Numbered from the stretch's first letter, positions 1 through 7,690 are shown. The stretch: DNA of 22,804 bases from CAYQTO01 sp964420455 (GCA_964420455.1 CAYQTO010000040.1:1-22804), one strand, 5' to 3'. Made by a program: numbers and translations. The notes: generated by a model from the sequence alone, not told the origin.

Positions 1-972
1 CGCCGCGCACCACAGCCGCATCGTCCCATCCTGCGCTCCCAGCGACACGTTGAAGCGCCGCCCCCCCTCGTCCTCAAGACAGATCGTTCCCAGGTGGTTC
101 TGCGGGTCCTCGCGCTTCCCATCCCCGATGCGGTGGACGTCCACCTGCACGGGCTTTCCCTCCGGTGTCATATAGACATAGCCGGTGGGTCGTGGCTTGC
201 CGGCTTTCCAGCCGAGGGCGGATCCGAGCCATCCAATGAACAGCGAGGCCAGCAACTCCGGGAGCGTGGGCCGGTCCTGCTGGCACACGACGCCGACACT
301 GACTCGGGTCAGCCGGCGGAGGTCCAGCTCCACCGCCGGGTCATCGAAGAACGCGGTGACCTGGTCGCGAATCTCCGCCATGCGGAACCAGGAAAGATCA
401 TAGGTGGGGCGCTTGTTGGCAGCCACACGCTCGAGGACCCGCGCCGGATGGCGGGTCAGAGAGACCTGGGTGATTGTCCGGTCGGCGTACTGCTGGAGGT
501 CCTTGAACTCCTCCAGATAGACGCCGGCCAGGTTTTCCCACAGCACCGTCTGGACCCCGGGGACCAGCAGCGGCACGACACAGCCACGCAGGTGCCGGGC
601 CGACTGGGGCCCGAAGACAAGGTGCACCACCTCGCAGCAGACCGGTTCCTTTCCCGTCTCCGGAACGAAGCACTGGGCGTTCACCCGGGCGGCGACTTCA
701 CTGGCCTCGCTGCCACGGTCATACTCCAGCAGGAACAGGCGGCAGGGGAACTTGGGGATGACCCGCTGAATGATGGGTCGCGTGTGTTCCATCTGGCTCG
801 TGAGCCCGACCCAGATGAGGTTTCCCAGGACGACCCGCGTGACCGAGGTCTGGTGGCTCTCGGCGGTCTCCTGGAGAGGCTTCCACATGGACGAGAGTTC
901 GCGCTCGATTTCCGAGGGCGAGAGGGTGGCCTCCTCCCCATGGAGGAAGACGGCAAAGCTGTCGACGGCCAT
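1..972 (-). CDS. opcA: Glucose-6-phosphate dehydrogenase assembly protein OpcA (3' end cut by window)
   Basis: OpcA proteins help assemble or activate glucose-6-phosphate dehydrogenase (Zwf), the entry step of the oxidative pentose phosphate pathway. The frame is open from ATG at 972 to position 1, giving 324 visible residues and no stop, so only the C-terminal end is missing. Family-like stretches are CRLFLLEYD, then NAQC, CCEVVHLVFG, and the hallmark VVPLLVPGVQTVLW segment (compare PLLVPDLPVFLWW in actinobacterial and cyanobacterial OpcA). A second domain with YVYMTPEGKPVQVDVHR follows. The start is supported by GGGGAGGT eight bases upstream. It is the last gene of the minus-strand sugar operon, 100 nt after rfbB. 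No zwf is visible in the window. Several cysteines are present; cyanobacterial OpcA is known to be redox-controlled, but whether that applies here is unknown. The family call is from recognised sequence pattern, not a search. Confidence 0.85.
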   Translation of the reverse strand, partial: MAVDSFAVFLHGEEATLSPSEIERELSSMWKPLQETAESHQTSVTRVVLGNLIWVGLTSQMEHTRPIIQRVIPKFPCRLFLLEYDRGSEASEVAARVNAQCFVPETGKEPVCCEVVHLVFGPQSARHLRGCVVPLLVPGVQTVLWENLAGVYLEEFKDLQQYADRTITQVSLTRHPARVLERVAANKRPTYDLSWFRMAEIRDQVTAFFDDPAVELDLRRLTRVSVGVVCQQDRPTLPELLASLFIGWLGSALGWKAGKPRPTGYVYMTPEGKPVQVDVHRIGDGKREDPQNHLGTICLEDEGGRRFNVSLGAQDGTMRLWCAA

Positions 973-1072
973 GGTTGGGGACCTCCCCAAGTCTTCGTTG
1001 CGCCACGTTCCGGAGCTCCCGCGACTTACGCAATCCTGGAATTCCGGGCGCGCCGGCGTGACCGGCAAAGTT
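973..1072. other. rfbB-opcA spacer, 100 nt
   Basis: This is the only sizeable gap inside the left minus-strand operon. Besides the SD inverted repeat it holds a short GCCGG/CCGGC hairpin (1052-1066) just after the rfbB stop, without a convincing T-tract on the minus strand. It also holds a near-palindrome centred on GGAATTCC (1035-1048). No clear -35/-10 pair is seen. The hairpin could lower transcription into opcA, but this is weak. Confidence 0.3.
975..990 (-). promoter_or_regulatory. Inverted repeat covering the opcA ribosome binding site
   Basis: The opcA leader contains a perfect 7-bp inverted repeat, TTGGGGA/TCCCCAA with a 2-nt centre. In mRNA sense it reads UUGGGG-AGGU-CCCCAA, which can fold as a 6-bp stem with an AGGU loop. 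The SD run GGGGAGGU (981-988) lies partly in the stem and partly in the loop, eight bases before the ATG. It could modulate opcA translation or be a DNA operator half-site pair. The structure is seen in the sequence; any function is inference. Confidence 0.4.
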
Positions 1073-2113
1073 TTACCCGGCGGCTCCCCGTGCACCGTAG
1101 TTCTTCTCGTACCACTCCTCCAGGCCGCCTGCCTTCGCCACGATCTCGAACCACCTCGTGTTCTGGCGGTACCAGTCGACGGTCGTCGCGAGGCCTTCCT
1201 CCCAAGAGACCTGGGGTGCCCAGCCGAGCTCCGTGCGGATCTTCGTCGCATCGATCGAGTAGCGCCGGTCGTGGCCCGGGCGGTCCTTCACGTAGCTGAT
1301 CAGGGATTCGTCCTTCCCCGTCAGCTCCAGGATCCGCCGGACGACGGCGATGTTTGGCTGCTCGTTGTCTGATCCGATGCAGTAGGTCTCGCCCGCCTTA
1401 CCCTTCATCCCAGCCGTATAGACGCCCGTGCAATGGTCGATCACGTGGATCCAGTCGCGCACATACAGTCCGTCGCCGTAAACGGGCAGCGGCCTGTCGT
1501 GCATGGCGTTCATGATCATGACCGGGATGAACTTTTCCGGGAACTGGAAGGGGCCATAGTTGTTGCAGGTATTGGTGATGACGACATCCTGGCCGTAGGT
1601 ATGAAAGGCGGCGCGGGCGAGCATGTCACTGGCGGCCTTGCTGGCGGCGTAGGGTGAGTTGGGAGCGTAGGAGGTGGTTTCCGAGAAGCGCTCCGTCGAG
1701 TCGAGGGGGAGCGCCCCGTAGACCTCGTCGGTCGAGACATGGACAACGCGCTCGACCCCCTCGATCCGCGCCTGATCCAGGATCACCTGGGTCCCGACGA
1801 TGTTGGTCCGGATGAACGGATGCGAGTTGGCGATCGACCGGTCGACGTGGCTTTCCGCGGCGAAGTGGAAGATGCGGTTGGGTCGCTGGGCCCGCAGCAG
1901 TCCGTTCACCAGTTCCGCGTTCGTGATGTCGCCCCGGGTAAAGACGAGCCGGTTGTCCTCGCCCCACAAAGGATGCAGGTTTTCCAGGCTTCCCGCGTAG
2001 GTCAGCGCATCAAGGACGATGATCTTGTCCGCCCAGCCCTCGCCGAGGGCCAGACGCACGAAGTTGCTTCCAATGAAGCCTGCACCGCCCGTCACCAGCC
2101 AGATTTCCGCCAT
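1073..2113 (-). CDS. rfbB: dTDP-glucose 4,6-dehydratase
   Basis: Converts dTDP-D-glucose to dTDP-4-keto-6-deoxy-D-glucose, the branch point for dTDP-rhamnose and many amino- and deoxy-sugars, in the cytoplasm. The protein is 346 aa, the normal length. It shows the NAD-binding TGGAGFIG motif (residues 8-15), the catalytic STDEVYG (T128, D129, E130) and the YAASK motif (Y155, K159) of the extended SDR dehydratases. NTCNNYGPFQFPEKFIP and YVRDWIHV are also typical. The ATG at 2113 overlaps the stop of the upstream aminotransferase gene as TGATG, so translation is probably coupled. No rfbA, rfbC or rfbD is in the window, so the dTDP-glucose supply and the final sugar cannot be read from here. A dehydratase for another NDP-sugar is possible but less likely given the motifs. 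Confidence 0.93.
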   Translation of the reverse strand: MAEIWLVTGGAGFIGSNFVRLALGEGWADKIIVLDALTYAGSLENLHPLWGEDNRLVFTRGDITNAELVNGLLRAQRPNRIFHFAAESHVDRSIANSHPFIRTNIVGTQVILDQARIEGVERVVHVSTDEVYGALPLDSTERFSETTSYAPNSPYAASKAASDMLARAAFHTYGQDVVITNTCNNYGPFQFPEKFIPVMIMNAMHDRPLPVYGDGLYVRDWIHVIDHCTGVYTAGMKGKAGETYCIGSDNEQPNIAVVRRILELTGKDESLISYVKDRPGHDRRYSIDATKIRTELGWAPQVSWEEGLATTVDWYRQNTRWFEIVAKAGGLEEWYEKNYGARGAAG

Positions 2114-3249
2114 CAGCCTCGTTTCCTTTTCCCTGTCTTGATCGCTGCTGCCAGCGCGTCAACCACCTGCTCGATCTGGGTGTCGTCAAGGGTTGGGCAC
2201 ATGGGGAGGCTCAGGATGGACCCGGCCAGTTCCTCCGTCGCCTCAAGGCGAGCGGTACCCCGGGGGATCGCGGCCAAGGCGGGCTGGAGGTGACAGGGGA
2301 TCGGATAATGGATTCCCGTGCCGATGCCTTTCTCCGCCAGGACTTCGCGGACCCGGTCGCGATTGGGCACCTTGATGACAAAAAGATGGTAGGAGGAGGC
2401 GGCGCCCTCGGGCAGTCGCTGGATGCGGACGGGTGCGGAGGCGAAGGGTTCCTCGGCGAGAAGGCCAGCGTACCGGCAGGCGATCTCGCGCCGGCGGGCG
2501 ATCCACCGGTCCAGGTGGGGCAACTTGGCGAGCAGGATCGCCGCCTGCAGGGTATCGAGCCGGTAATTCGTGCCGATGAAATCGTGGCGGTATTTGTCTT
2601 CCCGGCCGTGATCCACGTAAAGCCGGAGCCGACGGCCGAGGTCCGCGTCGAGGCTGGTCATGCCGCCCGCATCGCCAAAGGCGCCAAGATTCTTGCCAGG
2701 GAAGAAGCTGAAGGCGGCGGCGAGGCCGAGAGCTCCGGCCCGGCGCCCGCGGTAGTCGGCACCGTGCGCCTGCGAGGCGTCTTCCACCACCGGGAGTCCG
2801 TGGGCGCAGGCCACCCCGTTGATTTCCTCCATCGGGGCAGGGGAGCCATAGATGTGCACGGGGACGATCGCGGCGGTGCGCGGGCCGATCGCTGCGCGGA
2901 CCGCCTCCGGATCCATCAGCCATGTCTCCCGGTCCACCTCCACCAGCACCGGCCGTGCGCCGGTCAGCAGGATCGACTCAACCGTGGCAATGAATGTGTG
3001 CGACGGGGCGATCACCTCGTCGCCGGGCCCCACCCCCAGCGTGGCGAGGATCGCATGGAGCGCCGCAGTGCCGTTTGCCGCCCCCGCCGATGCCGGCACG
3101 CCACAGTAGTTCGCCCATGCCTCCTCGAAGTCGCCCACCTCCGGGCCCTTGATAAACCGGCCGTGCTCCATCACCCGCTCAAGTGCTGCACGGATCTCCC
3201 GGTCCAGAGGCCGGTGAAGCGCCTTCAGGTCGAGGAAGGGAACGGCCAT
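2113..3249 (-). CDS. DegT/DnrJ/EryC1/StrS-family sugar-nucleotide aminotransferase (WbpE-like)
   Basis: PLP-dependent transfer of an amino group from glutamate to a keto-sugar nucleotide, probably at C3. The protein is 378 aa when started at the ATG of MAVPFLDLK; the frame is open further upstream, but this ATG overlaps the upstream stop as TGATG and begins with the usual family N-terminus. The PLP lysine is K186 in SFFPGKNLGAFGDAGG; D157 in VVEDASQAHGA and the GTNYRLDTLQAAIL segment are standard. K186 lies almost exactly where Pseudomonas WbpE has its lysine. Context with a Gfo/Idh oxidoreductase and a WbpD-type acetyltransferase favours making a UDP-3-amino-uronate. Because rfbB is the next gene, a dTDP-3-keto-6-deoxyhexose is an alternative substrate. 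Confidence 0.88.
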   Translation of the reverse strand: MAVPFLDLKALHRPLDREIRAALERVMEHGRFIKGPEVGDFEEAWANYCGVPASAGAANGTAALHAILATLGVGPGDEVIAPSHTFIATVESILLTGARPVLVEVDRETWLMDPEAVRAAIGPRTAAIVPVHIYGSPAPMEEINGVACAHGLPVVEDASQAHGADYRGRRAGALGLAAAFSFFPGKNLGAFGDAGGMTSLDADLGRRLRLYVDHGREDKYRHDFIGTNYRLDTLQAAILLAKLPHLDRWIARRREIACRYAGLLAEEPFASAPVRIQRLPEGAASSYHLFVIKVPNRDRVREVLAEKGIGTGIHYPIPCHLQPALAAIPRGTARLEATEELAGSILSLPMCPTLDDTQIEQVVDALAAAIKTGKRKRG

Positions 3250-4304
3250 CAGCCGGGCGCGACCTCCTCGGGAACAACATTTGCCCCCCCATGCTCGAGC
3301 GAACGCTGGCACGCCTCGAGGACGCTCATGATGCGGAGCGCCTCCTCGCCGGACCCCCGTGGCTCCTCACGCGTCGCCAGGCACCGCAGAAAGTGGTCGA
3401 TCTCCGCGGCGAGCGGCTCGGTCTTTTCCACCTCGATCGCTTCCTCCCGCCCCGGTCGAATCTCCCGTCGGAACCGCTCGAAGCTTCCCTCCGGGTCTGT
3501 TTCTGCCACGCGCTCCATCAGCGGATGATACCGCAGCAGCGGCTGGTCGCGATCCACGTCGTTATAGACAAGCATGGCCTCGGACCCGACGACGGTCATG
3601 GCCCGGACCTTCACCGGGTTCAGCCAGCCGACCTGGATCGTCGCAACGGTGCGGCCGGGGAACTCGAGGACACACAATGCGAAATCCTCCTGCTCGTGCC
3701 TCGGGTCGAAGACCACCCCGCGGGTGGACACGGCCTCGGGAAGTGCCCCCATCCAGGAGAGGAGGATCGAAATGTCGTGAGGCGCGAGATTCCAGAGGGC
3801 GTTGCAGTCCGTCCGGATACGGCCGAGGGAAAGGCGCTGGGCGGAGATCAGATGGATCCTGCCGAGAGATCCGGAAGCGATCGCCTCGCGGGCGCCGATC
3901 ACCGCGGGATTGAAGAGGAACGTATGGCCCACCATGAGAATCCGGCCACGGTCGCGAGCCAATCGAACCAGGTCGCCCGCCTCGGCAAGCGTCAGCGCCA
4001 ACGGCTTTTCGACGAGCACGTCCTTGCCCGCCTCGATCATCAGGCGCACGTGGGCGGCGTGGAGGCCCGCCGGCGTCGCCAGCACTACCGCCGCCAACTC
4101 CTCGTCCGCCGCCAACTCCTCGATGGTTCCATAGGTGCGGACGCCCGGATGGCCAGCGGCAAAATGAGCGAGCCGTCCCGCGTCCGGGTCGCAAAGGGCC
4201 CCCACCCGCGCCCGGGGATTCTGCGCAACATTGCGGAGCAGGTTCGGCCCCCATTTTCCGAGGCCGGCGTGACCAACAACGATGGGCGAACAGGCCTCAC
4301 TCAT
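3249..4304 (-). CDS. Gfo/Idh/MocA-family sugar-nucleotide oxidoreductase (WbpB/WlbA-type role)
   Basis: Likely NAD-dependent oxidation of a sugar nucleotide at C3 to give the keto-substrate of the next gene's aminotransferase. The protein is 351 aa. It has a Rossmann start VVGHAGLGKWGPNLLRN (residues 9-25), DVLVEKPLAL with the EKP motif (99-101), VGHTFLFNPAV (125-135), and a catalytic-type histidine in NLAPHDIS (H176). The GKWGPNLLRN form is the subgroup usually found beside WbpD-like acetyltransferases and DegT aminotransferases. The start ATG shares ATGA with the stop of the acetyltransferase gene; longer open sequence upstream only reads antiframe into that gene and is ignored. Substrate is inferred from the neighbours; the UDP-GlcNAc 6-dehydrogenase expected before it is not in the window. 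Confidence 0.87.
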   Translation of the reverse strand: MSEACSPIVVGHAGLGKWGPNLLRNVAQNPRARVGALCDPDAGRLAHFAAGHPGVRTYGTIEELAADEELAAVVLATPAGLHAAHVRLMIEAGKDVLVEKPLALTLAEAGDLVRLARDRGRILMVGHTFLFNPAVIGAREAIASGSLGRIHLISAQRLSLGRIRTDCNALWNLAPHDISILLSWMGALPEAVSTRGVVFDPRHEQEDFALCVLEFPGRTVATIQVGWLNPVKVRAMTVVGSEAMLVYNDVDRDQPLLRYHPLMERVAETDPEGSFERFRREIRPGREEAIEVEKTEPLAAEIDHFLRCLATREEPRGSGEEALRIMSVLEACQRSLEHGGANVVPEEVAPG

Positions 4305-4909
4305 GGGGCAACGGGGGGCTCCGGAGACAGCAAACGCAAGCGGCTGACCGACTCGCGCCGGTACACATGGCCTTCCTGGGGGCATGTGTACTCCTCGCCG
4401 ACCAGCATCGACGGCAACGTTTCCCCAAGGATGCCCGCCCAACCGATCCGGCGCGCCGGCACCCCCACCATGATGGCAAAGTCGGGGACGTTCTCGCGAA
4501 TGAACGCCCCCGCGCCGATCAATGCCCACCGGCCCACCGTGACCCCGCACAGGATCGTCGCGTTGGCGCCGATCGTCGCGCCTCGGCGGACCAGAGTCGG
4601 CCGGAACTCCGCCTTTCGATCCACCGCCGCCCGCGGGTTGTGCACGTTCGTGAACACGCAGCTTGGGCCACAGAACACCTCGTCCTCGAGCGTCACCGCC
4701 TCGTACACCGACACGTTGTTCTGGAGCTTGCAGCGCGATCCGATCCGCACATCCCTCCCCACGTAGCACCCTTGGCCGATGTTGCAATTGGGCCCGATCC
4801 GGGCCCCCTCGCGCACGTGCGTGAAATGCCAGATCTGGGTCCCTTCCCCAATCTCCGCCGGCGGGTCCACGAAGGAGCTTTCATGGACGAAAAAACCGGG
4901 ATCGCTCAT
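4301..4909 (-). CDS. wbpD: Sugar-nucleotide N-acetyltransferase, left-handed beta-helix (WbpD/WlbB-like)
   Basis: Transfers acetyl from acetyl-CoA to the 3-amino group of a UDP-amino-sugar; the family model is WbpD/WlbB in UDP-2,3-diacetamido-glucuronate synthesis. The 202-aa protein is built of hexapeptide repeats (about residues 15-150): IGEGTQIWHF, IGPNCNIGQGCYVGRDVRIG, VFTNVHNPRAAVDRK, GATIGANATILCGVTVG. VFTNVHNPRA and FRPTLVRRGATIGANATI are characteristic of this subfamily. A C-terminal tail has VGEEYTCPQEGHVYR (about 170-184), resembling a degenerate CPxCG knuckle seen in relatives, with one cysteine left. It overlaps both neighbours by 4 nt (ATGA). Family assignment is firm; the exact sugar is not. 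Confidence 0.88.
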   Translation of the reverse strand: MSDPGFFVHESSFVDPPAEIGEGTQIWHFTHVREGARIGPNCNIGQGCYVGRDVRIGSRCKLQNNVSVYEAVTLEDEVFCGPSCVFTNVHNPRAAVDRKAEFRPTLVRRGATIGANATILCGVTVGRWALIGAGAFIRENVPDFAIMVGVPARRIGWAGILGETLPSMLVGEEYTCPQEGHVYRRESVSRLRLLSPEPPVAP

Positions 4910-6270
4910 GGCACGTTTCGTTTCAGCCCCTCTCGAAGTCGATGGAGCCGATCCTCGAAAGGACGAACCGCGTCCGCAAGCAATTGAAACGAATGGCCCG
5001 CCGCCCGTGCATCATAAACGAGATCGTAAAGCACATCACGCCATCCTGGATACTCCAGCCCGTTCAGCAAATGCGGGTGCCAGATGGGTATGAACACGCC
5101 GCCCGCCTCCCGTACGGCCTCCAGGTGACGCTGGAACTTGCCCAGGGCCGAACCCGGGTCGTCCTTGCGGTGAAACAGAAGGGTCGAATCCATGATCGAG
5201 GGGGGCGCCTCGAGAATCCGCCCGCCGAGGAGAAACGGAATGGCGGTACCCCGGCGAAAGCCCTCCACCGCACCGTAGGCAAGGCTTGAGTCGATAACCG
5301 GGCCGGGATGCCCGATGGAAAGTTCCCCGTCGGGTTTCAGAAAGCGCAGGTAGTGGGAGCGATGGACCGGGGCGACATGGCGCCGGCCGAGGCATCGCGC
5401 CAGCTCGCGCCATTGCTCCCGGAGGAAACGGGGGGGCTGGTCCGCCGTGGCGTACGAGCTGTGGAGGCCGATCGCGTGGAAGCCATTCCGCGAGATGCCA
5501 TGGACCTCGCGGGCGAGGCCCCGGGCGGTCCGCAGCGTGTAGTTGTCAAGCCGGTGGGCCCGCCTTGCCTGAACAAAGAAGGTAGCAGGTGTGTCGAGGC
5601 CCTCGAGCGCCTCGGCCAGTTCGCGGATCGCCAGATGGGGATCCTTGCGGAGGCCGGCCATGGTGGCGGCCATGGAGCCAAGGCGTGGGAGGAAGCCGCG
5701 GCGCGCGGCGAGCCGATTCGTGCGAAACGCCCGGGCGCGGGCCCGCCAGCCGCTGAAAAGGCCTGCCGAATCTATGTCGAAGGTCAGGGCGACCGACAGG
5801 GAGGACGGGCGGGGGAGCGGCCGTGGAACCAGGGAGGCGAGCCGGATGCCCATGCGTCGCGAGGCAGTGTCCACAAACGGGGTGTCCAGCAGCCCATGGC
5901 GGGCGGCGAAGGCCCCTCGTGGGGCGGGGCGGCCATGGGCGTCCGCGGCGACGCGAGCCTCGTCCTTGCCACTCAGAATCGCCCCGGCAGCGGTGGGCAG
6001 ATCGCCATCCGCCAGGTCGACAAAAACCCGCCCGGCCTCCGATTCCCATCGGCCCCGCGGGGCTCGCGGGACGACAAGGGTTGGCACCGCAGGGGGTGCC
6101 TCGGGAGGGGATCCCCACCTCAGGACGACCTCGGCCTCCCCCTTGGGCACAACGCGCAGGCCGACCCCCGTTCGCAGCAGCACCGCCGCCAGCGCCTCGC
6201 ATGCTTCCGCGTCGAGACCGCCCTCGGCCTCCACCGCCAGGCGCAATGCTTCCGTCGGGGCGGCCGTCAC
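4906..6270 (-). CDS. Polysaccharide-deacetylase-like protein (NodB-fold, divergent motifs)
   Basis: The protein is 454 aa from a GTG start that forms GTGA with the upstream glycosyltransferase stop. The C-terminal part (about residues 155-440) looks like a carbohydrate-esterase-4/NodB-type deacetylase of the kind found in surface-polysaccharide clusters. Visible are VALTFDIDSAG (D165, D167), DTPATFFVQ (226-234), FHAIGLHSSY (H270), PVHRSHYLRF (301-310), IDSSLAYG (326-333), GFRRGTAIPF (337-346) and IWHPHLL near the C-terminus. Instead of the classical HTxxH, there is HSSY, with later histidines that may complete the metal site. The N-terminal 130 residues are a separate alpha/beta-like domain I cannot assign. 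There is no signal peptide or membrane segment, so a cytoplasmic site is likely. Probable role is removing an acyl group from a glycan or its precursor; the substrate is unknown. Confidence 0.72.
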   Translation of the reverse strand: MTAAPTEALRLAVEAEGGLDAEACEALAAVLLRTGVGLRVVPKGEAEVVLRWGSPPEAPPAVPTLVVPRAPRGRWESEAGRVFVDLADGDLPTAAGAILSGKDEARVAADAHGRPAPRGAFAARHGLLDTPFVDTASRRMGIRLASLVPRPLPRPSSLSVALTFDIDSAGLFSGWRARARAFRTNRLAARRGFLPRLGSMAATMAGLRKDPHLAIRELAEALEGLDTPATFFVQARRAHRLDNYTLRTARGLAREVHGISRNGFHAIGLHSSYATADQPPRFLREQWRELARCLGRRHVAPVHRSHYLRFLKPDGELSIGHPGPVIDSSLAYGAVEGFRRGTAIPFLLGGRILEAPPSIMDSTLLFHRKDDPGSALGKFQRHLEAVREAGGVFIPIWHPHLLNGLEYPGWRDVLYDLVYDARAAGHSFQLLADAVRPFEDRLHRLREGLKRNVP

Positions 6271-7268
6271 TCTCGGGGGGAATCCTCGGCCGGTGCCGGC
6301 CGCTCCAGGATTTCCCGCACGAAGTAGATCGGGCGATTCTTTACCTGCTCAAATACCCTGCCCAGGTACTCGCCGAGGAGCCCGATCGTCAGGAGTTGAA
6401 CCCCGCCAAGAAACAGGACGGATACGGTCGTGGAGGCCCACCCGGGGACCGTGCCCCCCTGATACGCTTCGACGATCACATTTACCCCGTAAACGAAGGA
6501 TACCAGTGCGGCAGCCAGCCCGAGCCACGTCGCCAGCCGGAGCGGAACAATGGTGAAGCTCGTGAAGGCATCCAGGGCGAATTGGAGCATCTTGCGCAGG
6601 GGGTATTTCGTCTCGCCGGCCACCCGCCGCTCGCGCGTGTACATCACCGGTTCCTGCCGGAAACCCACCCAGGTAAACATTCCCCGGAGGAAGCGGTGGG
6701 ATTCGCGAAGGTCGAGGACGGCATCGAGCGCGCGGCGGTCGATGAGCCGGAAGTCGCCGGTGTCGAGCGGGATGTCTAGCCGTGTGCTAAGCGACAGGAG
6801 CCGATAAAAGAGCGCTGCGGTGGCCTTCTTGAAGGGGCTTTCGCCGCGCCGTTGGCGCCGGACCGCATAGACGACATCTGCGCCGTCCTGCCACCGTTGA
6901 AGCATTTTCGGGATCAGCTCCGGAGGGTCCTGGAGGTCCGCATCCATCATGACGACCACGTCGCCCCGGGCGACATCGAGCCCCGCGGTGAGGCAGGCCT
7001 GATGGCCAAAATTGCGCGAGAGGTTAACACCCCGAACGTGGTGGTCCTGCTCCACGAGGCGCTCGATGACTTCCAGGGTACGGTCGCGGCTTCCATCGTT
7101 GGAGAAGACGAATTCGTAGCGGCTGGTAAGGCGGGGAACGACCTGCTTCAGCCGCTGGTAAAGGAGGGGCAGGGCCTCTTCCTCATTGTAGCAGGGGACA
7201 ACGACAGAGAGGAACGGCGTTTTGGAGCGTGGAGTGGGGCCAACGGAGCGCGAAGGGGAAGGCGCCAT
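6267..7268 (-). CDS. GT2 polyprenyl-phosphate sugar transferase (DPM1/GtrB-like) with two C-terminal membrane helices
   Basis: Predicted to move a sugar from a nucleotide donor to undecaprenyl phosphate at the inner leaflet, feeding lipid-linked sugars to membrane GT-C enzymes. The protein is 333 aa. It has the GT-A start LSVVVPCYNEEEALP (20-34), FSNDGSRDRT (55-64), LSRNFGHQACLTAGLD (83-98), the metal-binding DADLQDPPELI (109-119) and TGDFRLIDRRALDAV (170-184). Two hydrophobic helices at about 242-266 and 281-303, followed by LLGEYLGRVFEQVKNRPIYFV, are diagnostic of the GtrB/YfdH/CsbB subgroup. The ATG lies 4 nt after the TPR gene stop and the gene overlaps the deacetylase start. Two polytopic GT-like genes elsewhere in the window are plausible users of its product. 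The donor sugar cannot be read from the sequence. Confidence 0.9.
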   Translation of the reverse strand: MAPSPSRSVGPTPRSKTPFLSVVVPCYNEEEALPLLYQRLKQVVPRLTSRYEFVFSNDGSRDRTLEVIERLVEQDHHVRGVNLSRNFGHQACLTAGLDVARGDVVVMMDADLQDPPELIPKMLQRWQDGADVVYAVRRQRRGESPFKKATAALFYRLLSLSTRLDIPLDTGDFRLIDRRALDAVLDLRESHRFLRGMFTWVGFRQEPVMYTRERRVAGETKYPLRKMLQFALDAFTSFTIVPLRLATWLGLAAALVSFVYGVNVIVEAYQGGTVPGWASTTVSVLFLGGVQLLTIGLLGEYLGRVFEQVKNRPIYFVREILERPAPAEDSPRE

Positions 7269-7272
7269 GGAT

Positions 7273-7593
7273 TCAGAGCTTTCCGAGGAACACCTTCATT
7301 TCCTTCATCGTCTGAAGGTCGCCCCGTCGCTCGGCCACTTCGATCCCCTTCTCGTATGTTGCCCGGGCCTCCTGCACGTTCCCGCCGAGACGATACGCAT
7401 CGCCTGCCATCCGGTACGCTGCGGAGTAGTCCGGGTCTTGCTTAATTGCCTTCTGGAACGCGGCTGCCGCCTCGGCGTGCCGCCCCGCGTCCAGGTAGAG
7501 CTTGCCGAGCATGAACCAGCCGGTTGGATCGCTGGAATCCAGCTCCATCAGCTTCTCGAGTTGACTTATCTTGTCGTCCGGGGAATTGCCCAT
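7273..7593 (-). CDS. Small TPR-repeat protein
   Basis: A 106-aa protein consisting of about two tetratricopeptide repeats. WFMLGKLYLDAGRHAEAAAAF and AYRMAGDAYRLGGNVQEARA match the TPR pattern, followed by a capping helix GIEVAERRGDLQTMKEMKVF. It probably acts as a protein-binding adaptor; no catalytic motif is seen. The frame is open for 42 more codons upstream, but MGNSPDDKIS is the natural start: the extra N-terminus is basic, low-complexity and antisense to the kinase leader. SD support is weak (AAGGTG about 13 nt upstream). It is the first gene of the minus-strand envelope operon, 4 nt before the GT2 gene. Partner unknown. Confidence 0.8.
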   Translation of the reverse strand: MGNSPDDKISQLEKLMELDSSDPTGWFMLGKLYLDAGRHAEAAAAFQKAIKQDPDYSAAYRMAGDAYRLGGNVQEARATYEKGIEVAERRGDLQTMKEMKVFLGKL

Positions 7594-7690
7594 GTCGCAG
7601 GCACGACACCTTGTCGAGGACTTCTCGCTTTTTGGTTTGCGGATGAATGGTGCGTCAAGACTAGTGGAGGAACGTCGCCCGTTGGGCGCC
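7594..7690. promoter_or_regulatory. Divergent spacer with presumed promoters for the left operon and the kinase gene
   Basis: About 97 nt separates the TPR gene start (minus) from the favoured kinase start (plus). On the minus strand a TTGACG -35-like hexamer lies at 7653-7658, but the -10 region about 17 nt on (CCAAAA) is poor. On the plus strand a GGAGG SD sequence sits at 7666-7670. Promoters must exist here or just inside the genes, but I cannot place them with confidence. Confidence 0.3.

Noticed and set aside
1052..1066. GCCGG/CCGGC hairpin after rfbB as a terminator
   Set aside because: The stem is only 5 bp and lacks a T-tract in the direction of transcription; recorded in the spacer description only.
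94..1299. Long open plus-strand frame opposite opcA and rfbB
   Set aside because: It is antisense to well-recognised genes, has no family-like motifs and reflects high-GC codon use on the other strand.
2290..3528. Long plus-strand frame opposite the DegT aminotransferase
   Set aside because: The opposite strand encodes an aminotransferase with all active-site residues; this frame is a mirror of its third-position G/C bias.
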